Shown piece after piece: positions 23,803 to 31,980 of a stretch of DNA of 64,000 nt (position 1 is its first letter; every line of letters begins with the position of its first letter). The position numbers were made by a program, and so were the translations under genes. The stretch comes from Sphingomonas colocasiae. Lineage in GTDB: Bacteria > Pseudomonadota > Alphaproteobacteria > Sphingomonadales > Sphingomonadaceae. Where the stretch lies: positions 124,001-188,000 of the forward strand of contig NZ_JAINVV010000007.1 of the NCBI RefSeq assembly GCF_019880585.1, written 5' to 3'. Under the pieces are notes generated by a model, which saw nothing but the letters and a program-made list of their open reading frames with translations, was not told the origin of the DNA and ran no database searches.

Positions 23803-25262
23803 TGAACGCCCTGCTGCGCGATGCCTGCCTGATCGGCGGGGAATGGCTGTCCGGCGAGGCATGGCTGCCGGTGACCAACCCGGCCACGGGTCAGGTGATC
23901 GGCCGCGTGCCCGAATTCGGCGCCGATGAAACCCGCGCCGCGATCGAGGCCGCGCACCGCGCCTTCCCCGAATGGTCGGCCCGCACCGGCAAGGCGCGCG
24001 CGGCGATCCTGCGCCGTTACTTCGATCTGATCGTCGCGCATCAGGATCAACTGGCCGAATTGCTGACCGCCGAACAGGGCAAGCCGCTGGCGGAGGCGCG
24101 CGGCGAGATCGCCTATGCCGCGTCCTTCATCGAATGGTTCGGGGAAGAGGCGAAGCGCGTCTATGGCGACGTGATCCCCGGCCATTTGCCCGACAAGCGC
24201 CTGTTCGCGCTGAAGCAGCCGATCGGCGTGGTCGCGGCGATCACGCCCTGGAATTTCCCGGCGGCGATGATCACGCGCAAGATCGCCCCCGCGCTGGCCG
24301 CCGGCTGCACCGTGGTGGTGAAGCCCGCGCAGCAGACCCCGCTCACCGCGCTCGCCTTTGCCGCGCTCGCCGAACAGGCGGGCGTGCCCGCGGGCGTGCT
24401 CAACATCGTCACCGGCAGCGCCGCCCGCGCGATCGGCGGGGAACTGACCGCGAACCCGATCGTGCGCAAGGTCAGCTTCACCGGCTCCACCGCCGTGGGC
24501 GCCGCGCTCTATGCGCAATCGGCGCCGACCATCAAGAAGCTGAGCCTGGAACTGGGTGGCAACGCGCCCTTCATCGTGCTCGACGATGCGGACCTGCCCG
24601 CCGCCGTCGAGGGCGCGATCGCCAGCAAGTTCCGCAATGCCGGCCAGACCTGCGTGTGCGCCAACCGCTTCTATGTGCAGGACGGCGTCTATGACGCGTT
24701 CGTGGCGCTGTTCGCCGAGGCGATCGCGAAGCTGAAAGTGGGCAATGGCGCGGACGATGGCGTGACGATCGGCCCGCTGATCGACGACCAGGCGGTCGCC
24801 AAGGTGGAGCTGCATGTCGCCGACGCGCTCACGCGCGGCGGGCGGCTGGTGGCGGGCGGCCGCCGCCACGCGCTGGGCGGCCGTTTCTTCGAACCCACGC
24901 TGATCGCCGACGCGGCGGACGGCATGGCGGTGCTGGTGGAGGAAACCTTCGGCCCGCTCGCCGCCATCGTCCGCTTCACGCATGACGAGGACGCGGTGGC
25001 CGCCGCCAACGCATCCGAATACGGCCTTGCCGCCTATGTCTATGCCCGCGACGTCTCACGCGTGTGGCGCATGGCCGAGCGGCTGGAAACCGGCATCGTC
25101 GGCATCAACACCGGACTGATCTCCACCGAGGTCGCGCCCTTCGGCGGCGTGAAATCCTCCGGCCTCGGCCGCGAAGGCTCCCGCCACGGCATCGACGATT
25201 ATCTGGAACTCAAATATCTGTGCCTCGAACTCGAGGATGCACCGGGACTGGTCCACGCCTGA
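23802..25262 (+). CDS. gabD: NAD(P)-dependent succinate-semialdehyde dehydrogenase
   Basis: A 486-residue aldehyde dehydrogenase of the GabD group. The N-terminal LRDACLIGGEWLSGEAWLPV, PWNFPAAMITRKIAPALAAG, ELGGNAPFIVLDDAD and the nucleophile Cys in NAGQTCVCANRFYV are typical. It should convert the succinate semialdehyde released by HpaI into succinate for the TCA cycle, completing the pathway. The gene is coupled to hpaE by TGATG. The C-terminal extension LELEDAPGLVHA is slightly longer than usual. The MFS gene follows after 244 bases containing a family B repeat. Confidence 0.9.
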   Translation: MNALLRDACLIGGEWLSGEAWLPVTNPATGQVIGRVPEFGADETRAAIEAAHRAFPEWSARTGKARAAILRRYFDLIVAHQDQLAELLTAEQGKPLAEARGEIAYAASFIEWFGEEAKRVYGDVIPGHLPDKRLFALKQPIGVVAAITPWNFPAAMITRKIAPALAAGCTVVVKPAQQTPLTALAFAALAEQAGVPAGVLNIVTGSAARAIGGELTANPIVRKVSFTGSTAVGAALYAQSAPTIKKLSLELGGNAPFIVLDDADLPAAVEGAIASKFRNAGQTCVCANRFYVQDGVYDAFVALFAEAIAKLKVGNGADDGVTIGPLIDDQAVAKVELHVADALTRGGRLVAGGRRHALGGRFFEPTLIADAADGMAVLVEETFGPLAAIVRFTHDEDAVAAANASEYGLAAYVYARDVSRVWRMAERLETGIVGINTGLISTEVAPFGGVKSSGLGREGSRHGIDDYLELKYLCLELEDAPGLVHA

Positions 25263-25307
25263 TGATTAGGATGCCGGAGATGACCCCGACGATCGTCCCC
25301 ATCCAAA

Positions 25308-25393
25308 CCGTTCGGGCTGAGCCTGTCGAAGTCCTGTTCTTCCTTTGCCATCGCGGGAGAAGGACAGGGCTTCGACAGGCTCAGCCCGAACGG
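25308..25393. repeat. Family B repeat, right of the hpa block
   Basis: Inverted arms of about 30 bp (CCGTTCGGGCTGAGCCTGTC... / ...AGGCTCAGCCCGAACGG). The right flank (CATCGGGGCTGGCGCA) matches the right flank of the copy at 16092 at 14 of 16 positions, which implies the same orientation. Confidence 0.85.
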
Positions 25394-25506
25394 CATCGGG
25401 GCTGGCGCACTGTTCTGACGCCACGCGCGCCGGCGATGCGCCACCCGGCACCCACACCCGATATTCCAACGCAAAACATGCCCAAACCGGCAACGGGAGA
25501 GGTTCA

Positions 25507-26853
25507 ATGACAGTCGCGGCACAGGCACCGGAGGGCAGCGCCGACGGCGCGCCCGTCAGCTACCGTTATGGCTGGTACACCGCCATCGTGCTGATGGTGG
25601 CCTATACCCTCTCCTTCCTAGACCGGCAGATCCTGACCCTGATGGTCGGCCCGATCAAGGCGGACCTGGGCATCACCGACACGCAGTTCGCGCTGCTGAC
25701 AGGCGGCGCCTTCGCGCTGTTCTACACCGCGATGGCGCTGCCGATGGGGTGGATGGCCGATCGCTATCCGCGCAAATGGATCATCGCCGCCGGCATCTCC
25801 GTCTGGTCGCTGGCGACGGGCGCCTGCGCGCTCGCCCGCACCTTTCCGGCGCTGATGGCGGCGCGGATCTGCGTGGGCGTGGGGGAAGCGACGCTCTCCC
25901 CGTCCGCCTATTCGCTGTTGCGTGACCGGTTCGACGACACCCGCCTGCCGCGCGCGATGAGCATCTATTCGCTGGGCATCTTCATCGGCGCGGGCACCGC
26001 GCTGATCCTGGGCGGCATCATCGTCGGCGCGCTGGAGACGACGCCCTATGTCACCTTCCCGCTGCTCGGCACCTACAAGTCGTGGCACGCGGTGTTCCTG
26101 ATCATCGGCCCGCCGGGGCTGCTGATCGCGCTGTGGGTGGCGACGCTCAGGGAACCGGCGCGCAAGAAGACGATCGACAAGGTGGACACGGGCTCCTTCT
26201 CGCTCACCGTGATCGGCCAGTTCCTCGGCAAATGGCCGCTGATGGGCGTTTCGCTGTTCATCGGCGCGGGCTTCCTCTCGATCCTCTCCTATCTCGACGC
26301 CTGGTATCCCGAACTGTTTATCCGCATGCACGGGTGGAAGGCGGACGAGGCGGGCTGGGTGAACGGCCTCGCCTCGCTCACCGCCGGCCCCGCCGGCATG
26401 GTGTTCGCCGGCTGGTATTCCAGCCGCTGCATCGCGCGCGGACAGGTGGATGCGTGCATCATGATGGCGACGGTGTGCGCGATCGGCCTCAGCATCTTCG
26501 GCACGCTGATGCCGCTGATGCCCAACGCCACGCTGATGGCGGTGATGATCTGGCCGATCAAGTTCTTCGGCGGCTTCAATCCCGTGCTGATCCCCGCCGC
26601 GGTGCAGATGATCGCCCCGCACAATCTGCGGGCGCAGCTCGGCGCGCTGTTCCTGCTCTCCACCGGCATCCTCGGCACCGCGCTCGGCCCGATCGTGCCC
26701 GCCGCGATGAGCGATTACATCATCATGGACGAATCCAAGCTCAACATCTCGATCGCCATCACCGCCGCGATCGTCGGCCCGATCACCGCGATCCTGCTGA
26801 CGGTGGGACGGCGGCAGTTCCGAGAGCGGGTTGCTGCTATGCGAGCGGGGTGA
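25507..26853 (+). CDS. Major facilitator superfamily transporter (Spinster-like)
   Basis: A 448-residue inner-membrane protein with about 12 hydrophobic segments. The first is YTAIVLMVAYTLSFLDRQIL. The MFS signature between helices 2 and 3 is present (GWMADRYPRKWII). The FLDRQIL start and GVGEATLSPSAYSLLRDRF are typical of the Spinster-type MFS that is abundant in sphingomonads. Placed downstream of hpaE-gabD, it is likely to import the aromatic acid or a related compound, but specificity cannot be read. Start ATG at 25507, with GGGAGAGG upstream. The lower-GC island begins right after its stop codon. Confidence 0.88.
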   Translation: MTVAAQAPEGSADGAPVSYRYGWYTAIVLMVAYTLSFLDRQILTLMVGPIKADLGITDTQFALLTGGAFALFYTAMALPMGWMADRYPRKWIIAAGISVWSLATGACALARTFPALMAARICVGVGEATLSPSAYSLLRDRFDDTRLPRAMSIYSLGIFIGAGTALILGGIIVGALETTPYVTFPLLGTYKSWHAVFLIIGPPGLLIALWVATLREPARKKTIDKVDTGSFSLTVIGQFLGKWPLMGVSLFIGAGFLSILSYLDAWYPELFIRMHGWKADEAGWVNGLASLTAGPAGMVFAGWYSSRCIARGQVDACIMMATVCAIGLSIFGTLMPLMPNATLMAVMIWPIKFFGGFNPVLIPAAVQMIAPHNLRAQLGALFLLSTGILGTALGPIVPAAMSDYIIMDESKLNISIAITAAIVGPITAILLTVGRRQFRERVAAMRAG

Positions 26854-27120
26854 TTAAGCAGAGCGTGGGTTTTGGCAGGAAAACGGCAATGGTGGGCCGG
26901 TTGCCGACTGACGGCTTTGCAGCGTCATTATGCGAAATGAGAAGTTGCTCTAGGAGACCGGCCTGCTACTTGCGAGCAGCCGAAACGGCCTACTTGCCGC
27001 CCCTTAACCTCGCATTGGCGATCTGATTGGTATCCAGCTGTTGAAACCGCTGGCGTGGTAGGCCAATGTGGGATGCTTTCACCATGGCCATGGGCGTGAT
27101 AGGATCGTTTTGAGGTGGCA
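26854..27120. other. Left border of the low-GC island
   Basis: This stretch marks the change from high-GC catabolic DNA to lower-GC island DNA. No gene is supported, no integrase and no tRNA. The minus strand contains a short frame with the look of a decayed intergenic element (reading PRQRFQQLDTNQIANARLR). The AATGAG context at 26932-26945 resembles CCGAAATGAG at about 31845, but I could not establish a true direct repeat. Confidence 0.4.
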
Positions 27121-27786
27121 ATGACGTCGGGTATCGAGATGGCCAGCGGCAAACAACGGTTTGCGGCGCTGCTTTCTGGGCGCGGCACAGCGGTCTACGA
27201 TAGGCCTTTGCTCGAAACTCAGGATTGGATCGTTGCCCCGACCCTAGGCGCCATTGTGCCGGGTTGGCTTTTGATTATCCCCCGCCGCTCAGCAACGAAC
27301 GCCCGTGAATGGGCCTCTAAATCGGGCCTTTCTCCCTTGGAAGCGGTCCGCGAAATCGCTGCTCACCTCTCTCTTGCGATGGATGAGATAATTTGGTTCG
27401 AGCATGGCCCGGTGAGCACGGGCACACCTGTTGGGTGCGGCCTGGATTACGCGCACCTACACGTGATCGTGCGCCCCCCTTTCGATTTTGCCGCCTTCAC
27501 GGCTGGCGCGCGTGCTGGAGCAGATCTTACTTGGTACGAAGCCAATGCCGTCGACGCGTATGCTCAGATGGGCGCCAGATCCTATTATATCGCTGGCTCC
27601 GGTGACATTGCGATTGTCGCGACTGATGTCGAGAGCGCAGGCTCTCAGTTCTTCCGCAGAGTGGCGGCATCATTGATCGGCGATGGTGAGACCTGGAATT
27701 ATCGCGATCATCCCCATAACGAGAACATCGAAGGCACGATCGAGATGTTCCGCCATCTCGAGGCCGCCCGACAGCGTGACTGCTGA
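27121..27786 (+). CDS. HIT-like (histidine triad) nucleotide-binding protein
   Basis: A 221-residue soluble protein. Residues about 30-125 have the HIT layout: APTLGAIVPGWLLIIPRRSA corresponds to the strand with a bound-ribose contact, and CGLDYAHLHVIVRPP carries the active-site histidines. The usual His-x-His-x-His appears here as Tyr-x-His-x-His, keeping the nucleophilic middle His but losing the first. HIT proteins hydrolyse or transfer nucleoside monophosphates. The C-terminal 95 residues are not assignable; they end in HPHNENIEGTIEMFRHLEAA. GAGG lies 5 bases before the ATG. The stop codon overlaps the next gene's probable GTG start. GC is clearly lower than in the flanks. Confidence 0.72.
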   Translation: MTSGIEMASGKQRFAALLSGRGTAVYDRPLLETQDWIVAPTLGAIVPGWLLIIPRRSATNAREWASKSGLSPLEAVREIAAHLSLAMDEIIWFEHGPVSTGTPVGCGLDYAHLHVIVRPPFDFAAFTAGARAGADLTWYEANAVDAYAQMGARSYYIAGSGDIAIVATDVESAGSQFFRRVAASLIGDGETWNYRDHPHNENIEGTIEMFRHLEAARQRDC

Positions 27787-28375
27787 CGACGTGCCCCCCA
27801 CGCCGGCGGCAGAGCCGACGGCGCCGATGAAGCCCACCTTTGGTGGGGTTCAAGACTATACTGATGGGCGGAAACCTTGGCAGTGGGAGTCGAAATACCC
27901 GCTTGAAGCGCGGCGTGAGATGAACGTAGAAACGTACACTCTCATTTTCATGCTGGTAATTTCAATCCTTGGCGCAGGAATTTGCCTCGGATTGGCAGAT
28001 CAAAACATCTCCATTTCTCTAGGCAACGCCAAGCTCTCCATAAGCTTTCGCTTGCTTGCGATTTTCTGCACTGGATCGGTCGGTGGAATTACCTTCTCTA
28101 TTAAATGGCTGATCCACTCAGTGGCCAAGGGTAAATGGCACCTTGATAGGCGCTATTGGCGGTTGATGACCCCCGCTATTGGGGGAGCCTATGCTTGTGT
28201 TGTAATGACCTTGTTCGCTTCTGGCATGTTCGCCGCGCAGACGGCTGCCGCGCCAGCCTCGGGGATTGCGCCGACAGCGGCGCTAGCATTCCTGGTCGGC
28301 TATTTCTCAGACGGCGTGAGCGGGCTGCTCTCGAACATTGCCAACGCCGTATTCGGTACACTGGAGAAGAAGTGA
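27776..28375 (+). CDS. Four-helix membrane protein of the island operon
   Basis: About 199 residues if started at the GTG at 27776; an ATG at 27827 is the alternative. After a hydrophilic, Pro-rich N terminus (about 50 residues) come four hydrophobic segments: YTLIFMLVISILGAGICLGL; ISFRLLAIFCTGSVGGITFS; PAIGGAYACVVMTLFASGMF; and APTAALAFLVGYFSDGVSGL. The C terminus is short and cytoplasmic-looking (NAVFGTLEKK). I recognise no family. The start overlaps the HIT-like gene by 11 bases, and the stop codon overlaps the next start by four (GTGA). It may be the membrane effector or anchor of the module. Confidence 0.7.
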   Translation: MTADDVPPTPAAEPTAPMKPTFGGVQDYTDGRKPWQWESKYPLEARREMNVETYTLIFMLVISILGAGICLGLADQNISISLGNAKLSISFRLLAIFCTGSVGGITFSIKWLIHSVAKGKWHLDRRYWRLMTPAIGGAYACVVMTLFASGMFAAQTAAAPASGIAPTAALAFLVGYFSDGVSGLLSNIANAVFGTLEKK

Positions 28376-30795
28376 ACGACATCATCCTGTCCGATGCATA
28401 CGAGCGCATCGACTGGGCGGACATTCAACAACTTGCCACTAGGTTCGGCGTGAAAGGCGCGAGTTCTCTAGCGATTCCAAGAGCCTGGACTCCTCCATTT
28501 GCACTGATTTCCGCAGCGCTGGCCGCATCAGCTTCCGTTGCTCACGACTGGCTAGATGCGCCTTTTGTCACAAAATTGCGCGAGATCTCAGGGCCTCGAA
28601 AGCAGCTTCTTGTTCGATCAAGCGTCGTCGGTGAGAGCATCTGGGAACGTGGCACATTCGAAAGCCACGAGCTCGAATTTGACGACGACCTCTCTGTATT
28701 CAGCAGCGGATTGATTGATGCGATCAGCAAGGTTCTTGCATCAACCGGAGATCGTGAAACAGGTATCATGGTCCACCGCCACATTCGCCCGACCGCTCAG
28801 GGCGAGTTTGGCAATCTACAGCGCATTTCCAAGACCCGCGATCATTGGGAAATTTCAATAAGGGAAGCCGACGGCCTGACCCTTCGCCAGCGGCTGAACA
28901 GCCAACGCGATCAAGCTGCCGAACCTGAAGCACGGCTGGCCGTTAAGTCCGGCTTGGCGCGTGAGCGCCTGTTTGGAAGCGTCGGGGCTTGGCTCAATAA
29001 CGAGCTTCTGCGGGGGCGGTCACAACGATTGAACTGTGAGTGGATCACCGATAACAGCGCTTATTATCTTGTCCAGATCGACGAAGAAGACGAGGACCTT
29101 TGGGGCGCAAACCCATTCCAAGTTCGCGTAGCGCCAGCAGCTCGGCCGGAAGCAAACAGCGGCGCCTATTTTCGGTTGGCGGAGGAGAGCGCTCTTCGAG
29201 AATGGGACAAGCTGGAAGTCCTTGAGCAATTGTGGGAGCCTAATGCGCTTCACAAGCCCACTCTATTCTATGCGCCGCTAAGCGCGCTGCCAAAGCGACT
29301 TACCAAATCAGCTCAAAAGAAGCTTGAGGACGATTTCCGGGCGCTAATCGGTAAAGCTGGTATCATGGTGCGCACAAGCGTCCCCGCAGGAGCGGAAAAG
29401 ATCACCAATCTGCCTAGATCGGAATGCCTCGACCCAGCTACAGCCGCAGATTGGGTTATAAAGAATGCGCGGGAGCTAAGGCGCGCAAACCCCGACAAGC
29501 AGTTCGCATTTGTCGCGCACCGCTTCGTAGCCTCCCGGAGCAGTGCATGGGTGCGCGCGGAACCGCAGAATCCGGTTGTGGAGATTAATTCCCTCTGGGG
29601 CCTGCCAGATGCGTTGCAATATTGTCCGTATGATATTTGGGAAGTACACGTGCCGACAGGGCACGCTACCGACTATCCTGAATACAAATCTGATATGCTC
29701 ATTTCGCAGCCCGACGGGGGGTGGCAGTATGTTCGGGTAAAGAATGAACTAGCGCGAAGCAACAGCATCGTTTCGGCCGAAGCAAAGGATGTCGCATTAC
29801 GATCCGCGCACGTCGCCGAGCGTCTTGGGCGCGCCTGTCATATAATGTGGTTTATCGGCTGCGTGGACGTGGACGGCAGGGCGTTCAATCTCCCCTGGTA
29901 CTGGACCGAAGCGCATGAAGCAGATCACGATCCCGGGCGAAACCCCGATCGAAGCAGCTACAGAGTCTTTACGGTGACCGATCGTGAAACGCTTGGGCAG
30001 TTTGTAGCGTGGCAAGGTGCACGAACCAGGCAGGCTCTGGCCTTACGGCCGACGGATCTAAATCTCATGCGCGACAATGAGTTCATTGAGGCTGTAGGCG
30101 CAGCTGCTCACGCAGCGCGCGTTCCAATCATTCTGTCGGGCTCGACGCTCGCCCACGCATTCTATCAACTGCGTAAAATCGGCTGCACCATCGTCACGCC
30201 AACGGAAAAAGACCATTCTCGCGTCCGTCGCGCAACGAACCTCGGCAAGCTTGTTCGCGACAAAATACCGGGGAGGATAGCGGAGCGACAAGAAATTCAG
30301 GTCGCGCGGCAGATATCCGGAAATCTGCGCAAGGGCTTTCTAATCAGCAAGCTGATTGAGGAAGCACTCGAAGTACGAGAGGCTTCAAGCGAGGCGCAAA
30401 AACGCGAAGAGCTAGCGGATTTGTTTGAAGTCTTCCGCGCTATTGCCAAAGCGGAGGGTGTCTCACTCGATGCGGTGAAGCGCTCGGCAGACGATAAGAG
30501 GCGTAAGGCGGGAGGATTCGAAGAAGGTCTGATCCTCCTTCAGACGGGGATAGCTGGTTCTGACCGTGATGTGCTGGCTGACTGGGAGCGTGGGATTGGC
30601 GAGGTCCTGACGGATCGATCGACAGAGGATAGTACTGAAATTCCTTTCTCTTTTTTTGGCTTCATGGAAATGGACCAGCCGCGCTCGATCTATTTTGAAC
30701 AGTTAGGGATGCGTCTAGATATCGTTCTGAAGACGGATCGCCTCGAGCTACGATTATCGCCTGGCCCGCAACAGCTCGGTCTACCTCTCACTTGA
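28372..30795 (+). CDS. PEP-synthase/PPDK-N-like protein fused to a MazG-like pyrophosphohydrolase domain
   Basis: A 807-residue protein starting at GTG 28372 with GGAGA just upstream. The N-terminal part resembles the nucleotide-binding domain of PEP synthase/PPDK: GVKGASSLAIPRAW, LLVRSSVVGESIWERGTFES and an ISKVLAS helix. A second related half shows MVRTSVPAGAEKI and NPVVEINSLWGLPDA. Residues about 620-735 form a MazG/COG4997-type NTP pyrophosphohydrolase domain: LVRDKIPGRI, then KLIEEALEVREA and EELADLFEVFRAI, which fit ExxE...ExxD metal binding. No phosphohistidine domain or PEP-binding barrel is visible, so it is not a metabolic PEP synthase. The role is unknown; context suggests a nucleotide-sensing or nucleotide-depleting component. 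Confidence 0.75.
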   Translation: MNDIILSDAYERIDWADIQQLATRFGVKGASSLAIPRAWTPPFALISAALAASASVAHDWLDAPFVTKLREISGPRKQLLVRSSVVGESIWERGTFESHELEFDDDLSVFSSGLIDAISKVLASTGDRETGIMVHRHIRPTAQGEFGNLQRISKTRDHWEISIREADGLTLRQRLNSQRDQAAEPEARLAVKSGLARERLFGSVGAWLNNELLRGRSQRLNCEWITDNSAYYLVQIDEEDEDLWGANPFQVRVAPAARPEANSGAYFRLAEESALREWDKLEVLEQLWEPNALHKPTLFYAPLSALPKRLTKSAQKKLEDDFRALIGKAGIMVRTSVPAGAEKITNLPRSECLDPATAADWVIKNARELRRANPDKQFAFVAHRFVASRSSAWVRAEPQNPVVEINSLWGLPDALQYCPYDIWEVHVPTGHATDYPEYKSDMLISQPDGGWQYVRVKNELARSNSIVSAEAKDVALRSAHVAERLGRACHIMWFIGCVDVDGRAFNLPWYWTEAHEADHDPGRNPDRSSYRVFTVTDRETLGQFVAWQGARTRQALALRPTDLNLMRDNEFIEAVGAAAHAARVPIILSGSTLAHAFYQLRKIGCTIVTPTEKDHSRVRRATNLGKLVRDKIPGRIAERQEIQVARQISGNLRKGFLISKLIEEALEVREASSEAQKREELADLFEVFRAIAKAEGVSLDAVKRSADDKRRKAGGFEEGLILLQTGIAGSDRDVLADWERGIGEVLTDRSTEDSTEIPFSFFGFMEMDQPRSIYFEQLGMRLDIVLKTDRLELRLSPGPQQLGLPLT

Positions 30796-30878
30796 GGGAG
30801 TATCGCAAGTCGTTTCTTACTCGCCTCAAACTGCCCATCTCGCGAACGATCGCCATCCTTCCTCTTGCGGTAACGACC

Positions 30879-30895
30879 CTCGCTGAGGGTTGCCC
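30879..30895. other. Small hairpin between the fusion gene and the nuclease gene
   Basis: ACCCTC-gct-GAGGGT lies in the 166-bp gap after the large gene. There is no T tract. It may separate the three-gene operon from the nuclease gene, which would then have its own promoter around TTGATC (30908) or TTGACT (30927). Confidence 0.4.
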
Positions 30896-30961
30896 ACAAA
30901 TAAGCCTTTGATCAAGAGCAGTTTCCTTGACTTATTGTGATATTTGACGGGAGTGGGGGCG

Positions 30962-31657
30962 ATGGCTGTTGATTGGAAAGAGTACCAACAGGAAGCAGCC
31001 GAGTTTTTCCGATCGCTTGGCCTATCTGCCGACATTGACATGACATTGAAGGGTGCAAGAACCACGCATGATGTCGACGTGGTGGTAAGATCTAAGCACG
31101 TCGGCTTTGAGATTCTTTGGCTCGTCGAGTGCAAGCATTGGAAATCGCCTGTTTCTAAACTTCATGTGCTCGGTCTGCGCGAGATCGTGGCAGATCTTGG
31201 TGCCGATCGAGGCATCCTTCTGTGCGAAGCGGGTTTTCAAGCAGGGGCGATCGAGGCCGCGAACCTAACGAACGTACAGGTTAGCTCGTTGGCAACTCTT
31301 TCGTTGGAAACTAAAAATGATCTATCAGCTATGCGATTACGCGACATTGCCGATCGTGTCGCTATAGCGAAGTCACTGTATTGGGATTTGGACAAGAGCT
31401 ATCGGATTAAGATCGGTCTTCGATCGGATAGCTTTGAGCACAGCTACTCCGGAAACCTGATTGTTCTGTATTCCGAGACGGTACTAGCAGAAGCGCGACG
31501 CGAGCGGTACCCGATTCAAATGGGTGAATATGGTAGCTTCCTTGGCTTCGATCTTCCAAAGACCTATCACAGCTTCGACGAAATTACCACTGCGCTAGAC
31601 CCGATGCTCACCGACCTTGAAGAGCGTTTGGCGAAGGCCTACGCGGCGTTGAAGTGA
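30962..31657 (+). CDS. Mrr-type restriction endonuclease-like protein (PD-(D/E)XK)
   Basis: A 231-residue protein. Residues 1-120 match the Mrr-catalytic layout: WKEYQQEAAEFFRSLGLSAD, a conserved DVDVVVRS with the metal-binding Asp, WLVECKHWKSPV with the E-x-K core, then VLGLREIVADLGADRGILLC. The C-terminal 110 residues are unassigned and may give specificity. No HTH or wing domain like that of E. coli Mrr is seen, and no methyltransferase is encoded nearby. The protein could cleave modified or foreign DNA, or act as the effector of the preceding genes. I chose the ATG at 30962, preceded by GGGAG; a GTG at 30944 is possible. Confidence 0.78.
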   Translation: MAVDWKEYQQEAAEFFRSLGLSADIDMTLKGARTTHDVDVVVRSKHVGFEILWLVECKHWKSPVSKLHVLGLREIVADLGADRGILLCEAGFQAGAIEAANLTNVQVSSLATLSLETKNDLSAMRLRDIADRVAIAKSLYWDLDKSYRIKIGLRSDSFEHSYSGNLIVLYSETVLAEARRERYPIQMGEYGSFLGFDLPKTYHSFDEITTALDPMLTDLEERLAKAYAALK

Positions 31658-31980
31658 CAGATTTCCATGGGAGCATCGGATCGCAGTGAGTAGCTGCCGT
31701 CGCGATCTGGCAGAATGAGCCATCGAAACCCTGACCATAAATCAGAAACGATCTTTCGCTTTCAGCAATAGCTTCCATTAGCCCCTTCGTAGACGAATGT
31801 TGACGAACGACGGCTTTGAAGAGCAGCGCTGCCCACATTGAACGTCCGAAATGAGGGCGCAAAGCTGTCACCAAGCATGACGTTCGAATTCCAACTATGA
31901 AACTTCGTGGCGGAAAAATCTCGTGCGAGGAAGGAAGCCACAGAGAATTGCGGCACCATGACGTGACACCGCCCTACCCC
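31658..31980. other. Right border of the low-GC island
   Basis: These 323 bases have no convincing gene. Composition returns to high GC at about 31965. The sequence around 31838-31900 (GAACGTCCGAAATGAGGG, then ACGTTCGAATTCCAAC) looks like degraded intergenic repeat DNA. No attachment site can be proved. Confidence 0.45.

Noticed and set aside
28372-30795. Metabolic PEP synthase or pyruvate phosphate dikinase
   Set aside because: The phosphohistidine and PEP-binding domains are missing and a MazG-like domain is present instead.
31608-31874. Minus-strand 88-codon frame at the island border
   Set aside because: No ribosome-binding site or recognisable domain, it overlaps the nuclease end, and it looks like decayed intergenic DNA.
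26854-31980. Integrative element or prophage
   Set aside because: No integrase, attachment repeat, tRNA target or structural phage gene is visible; only composition and gene content suggest transfer.
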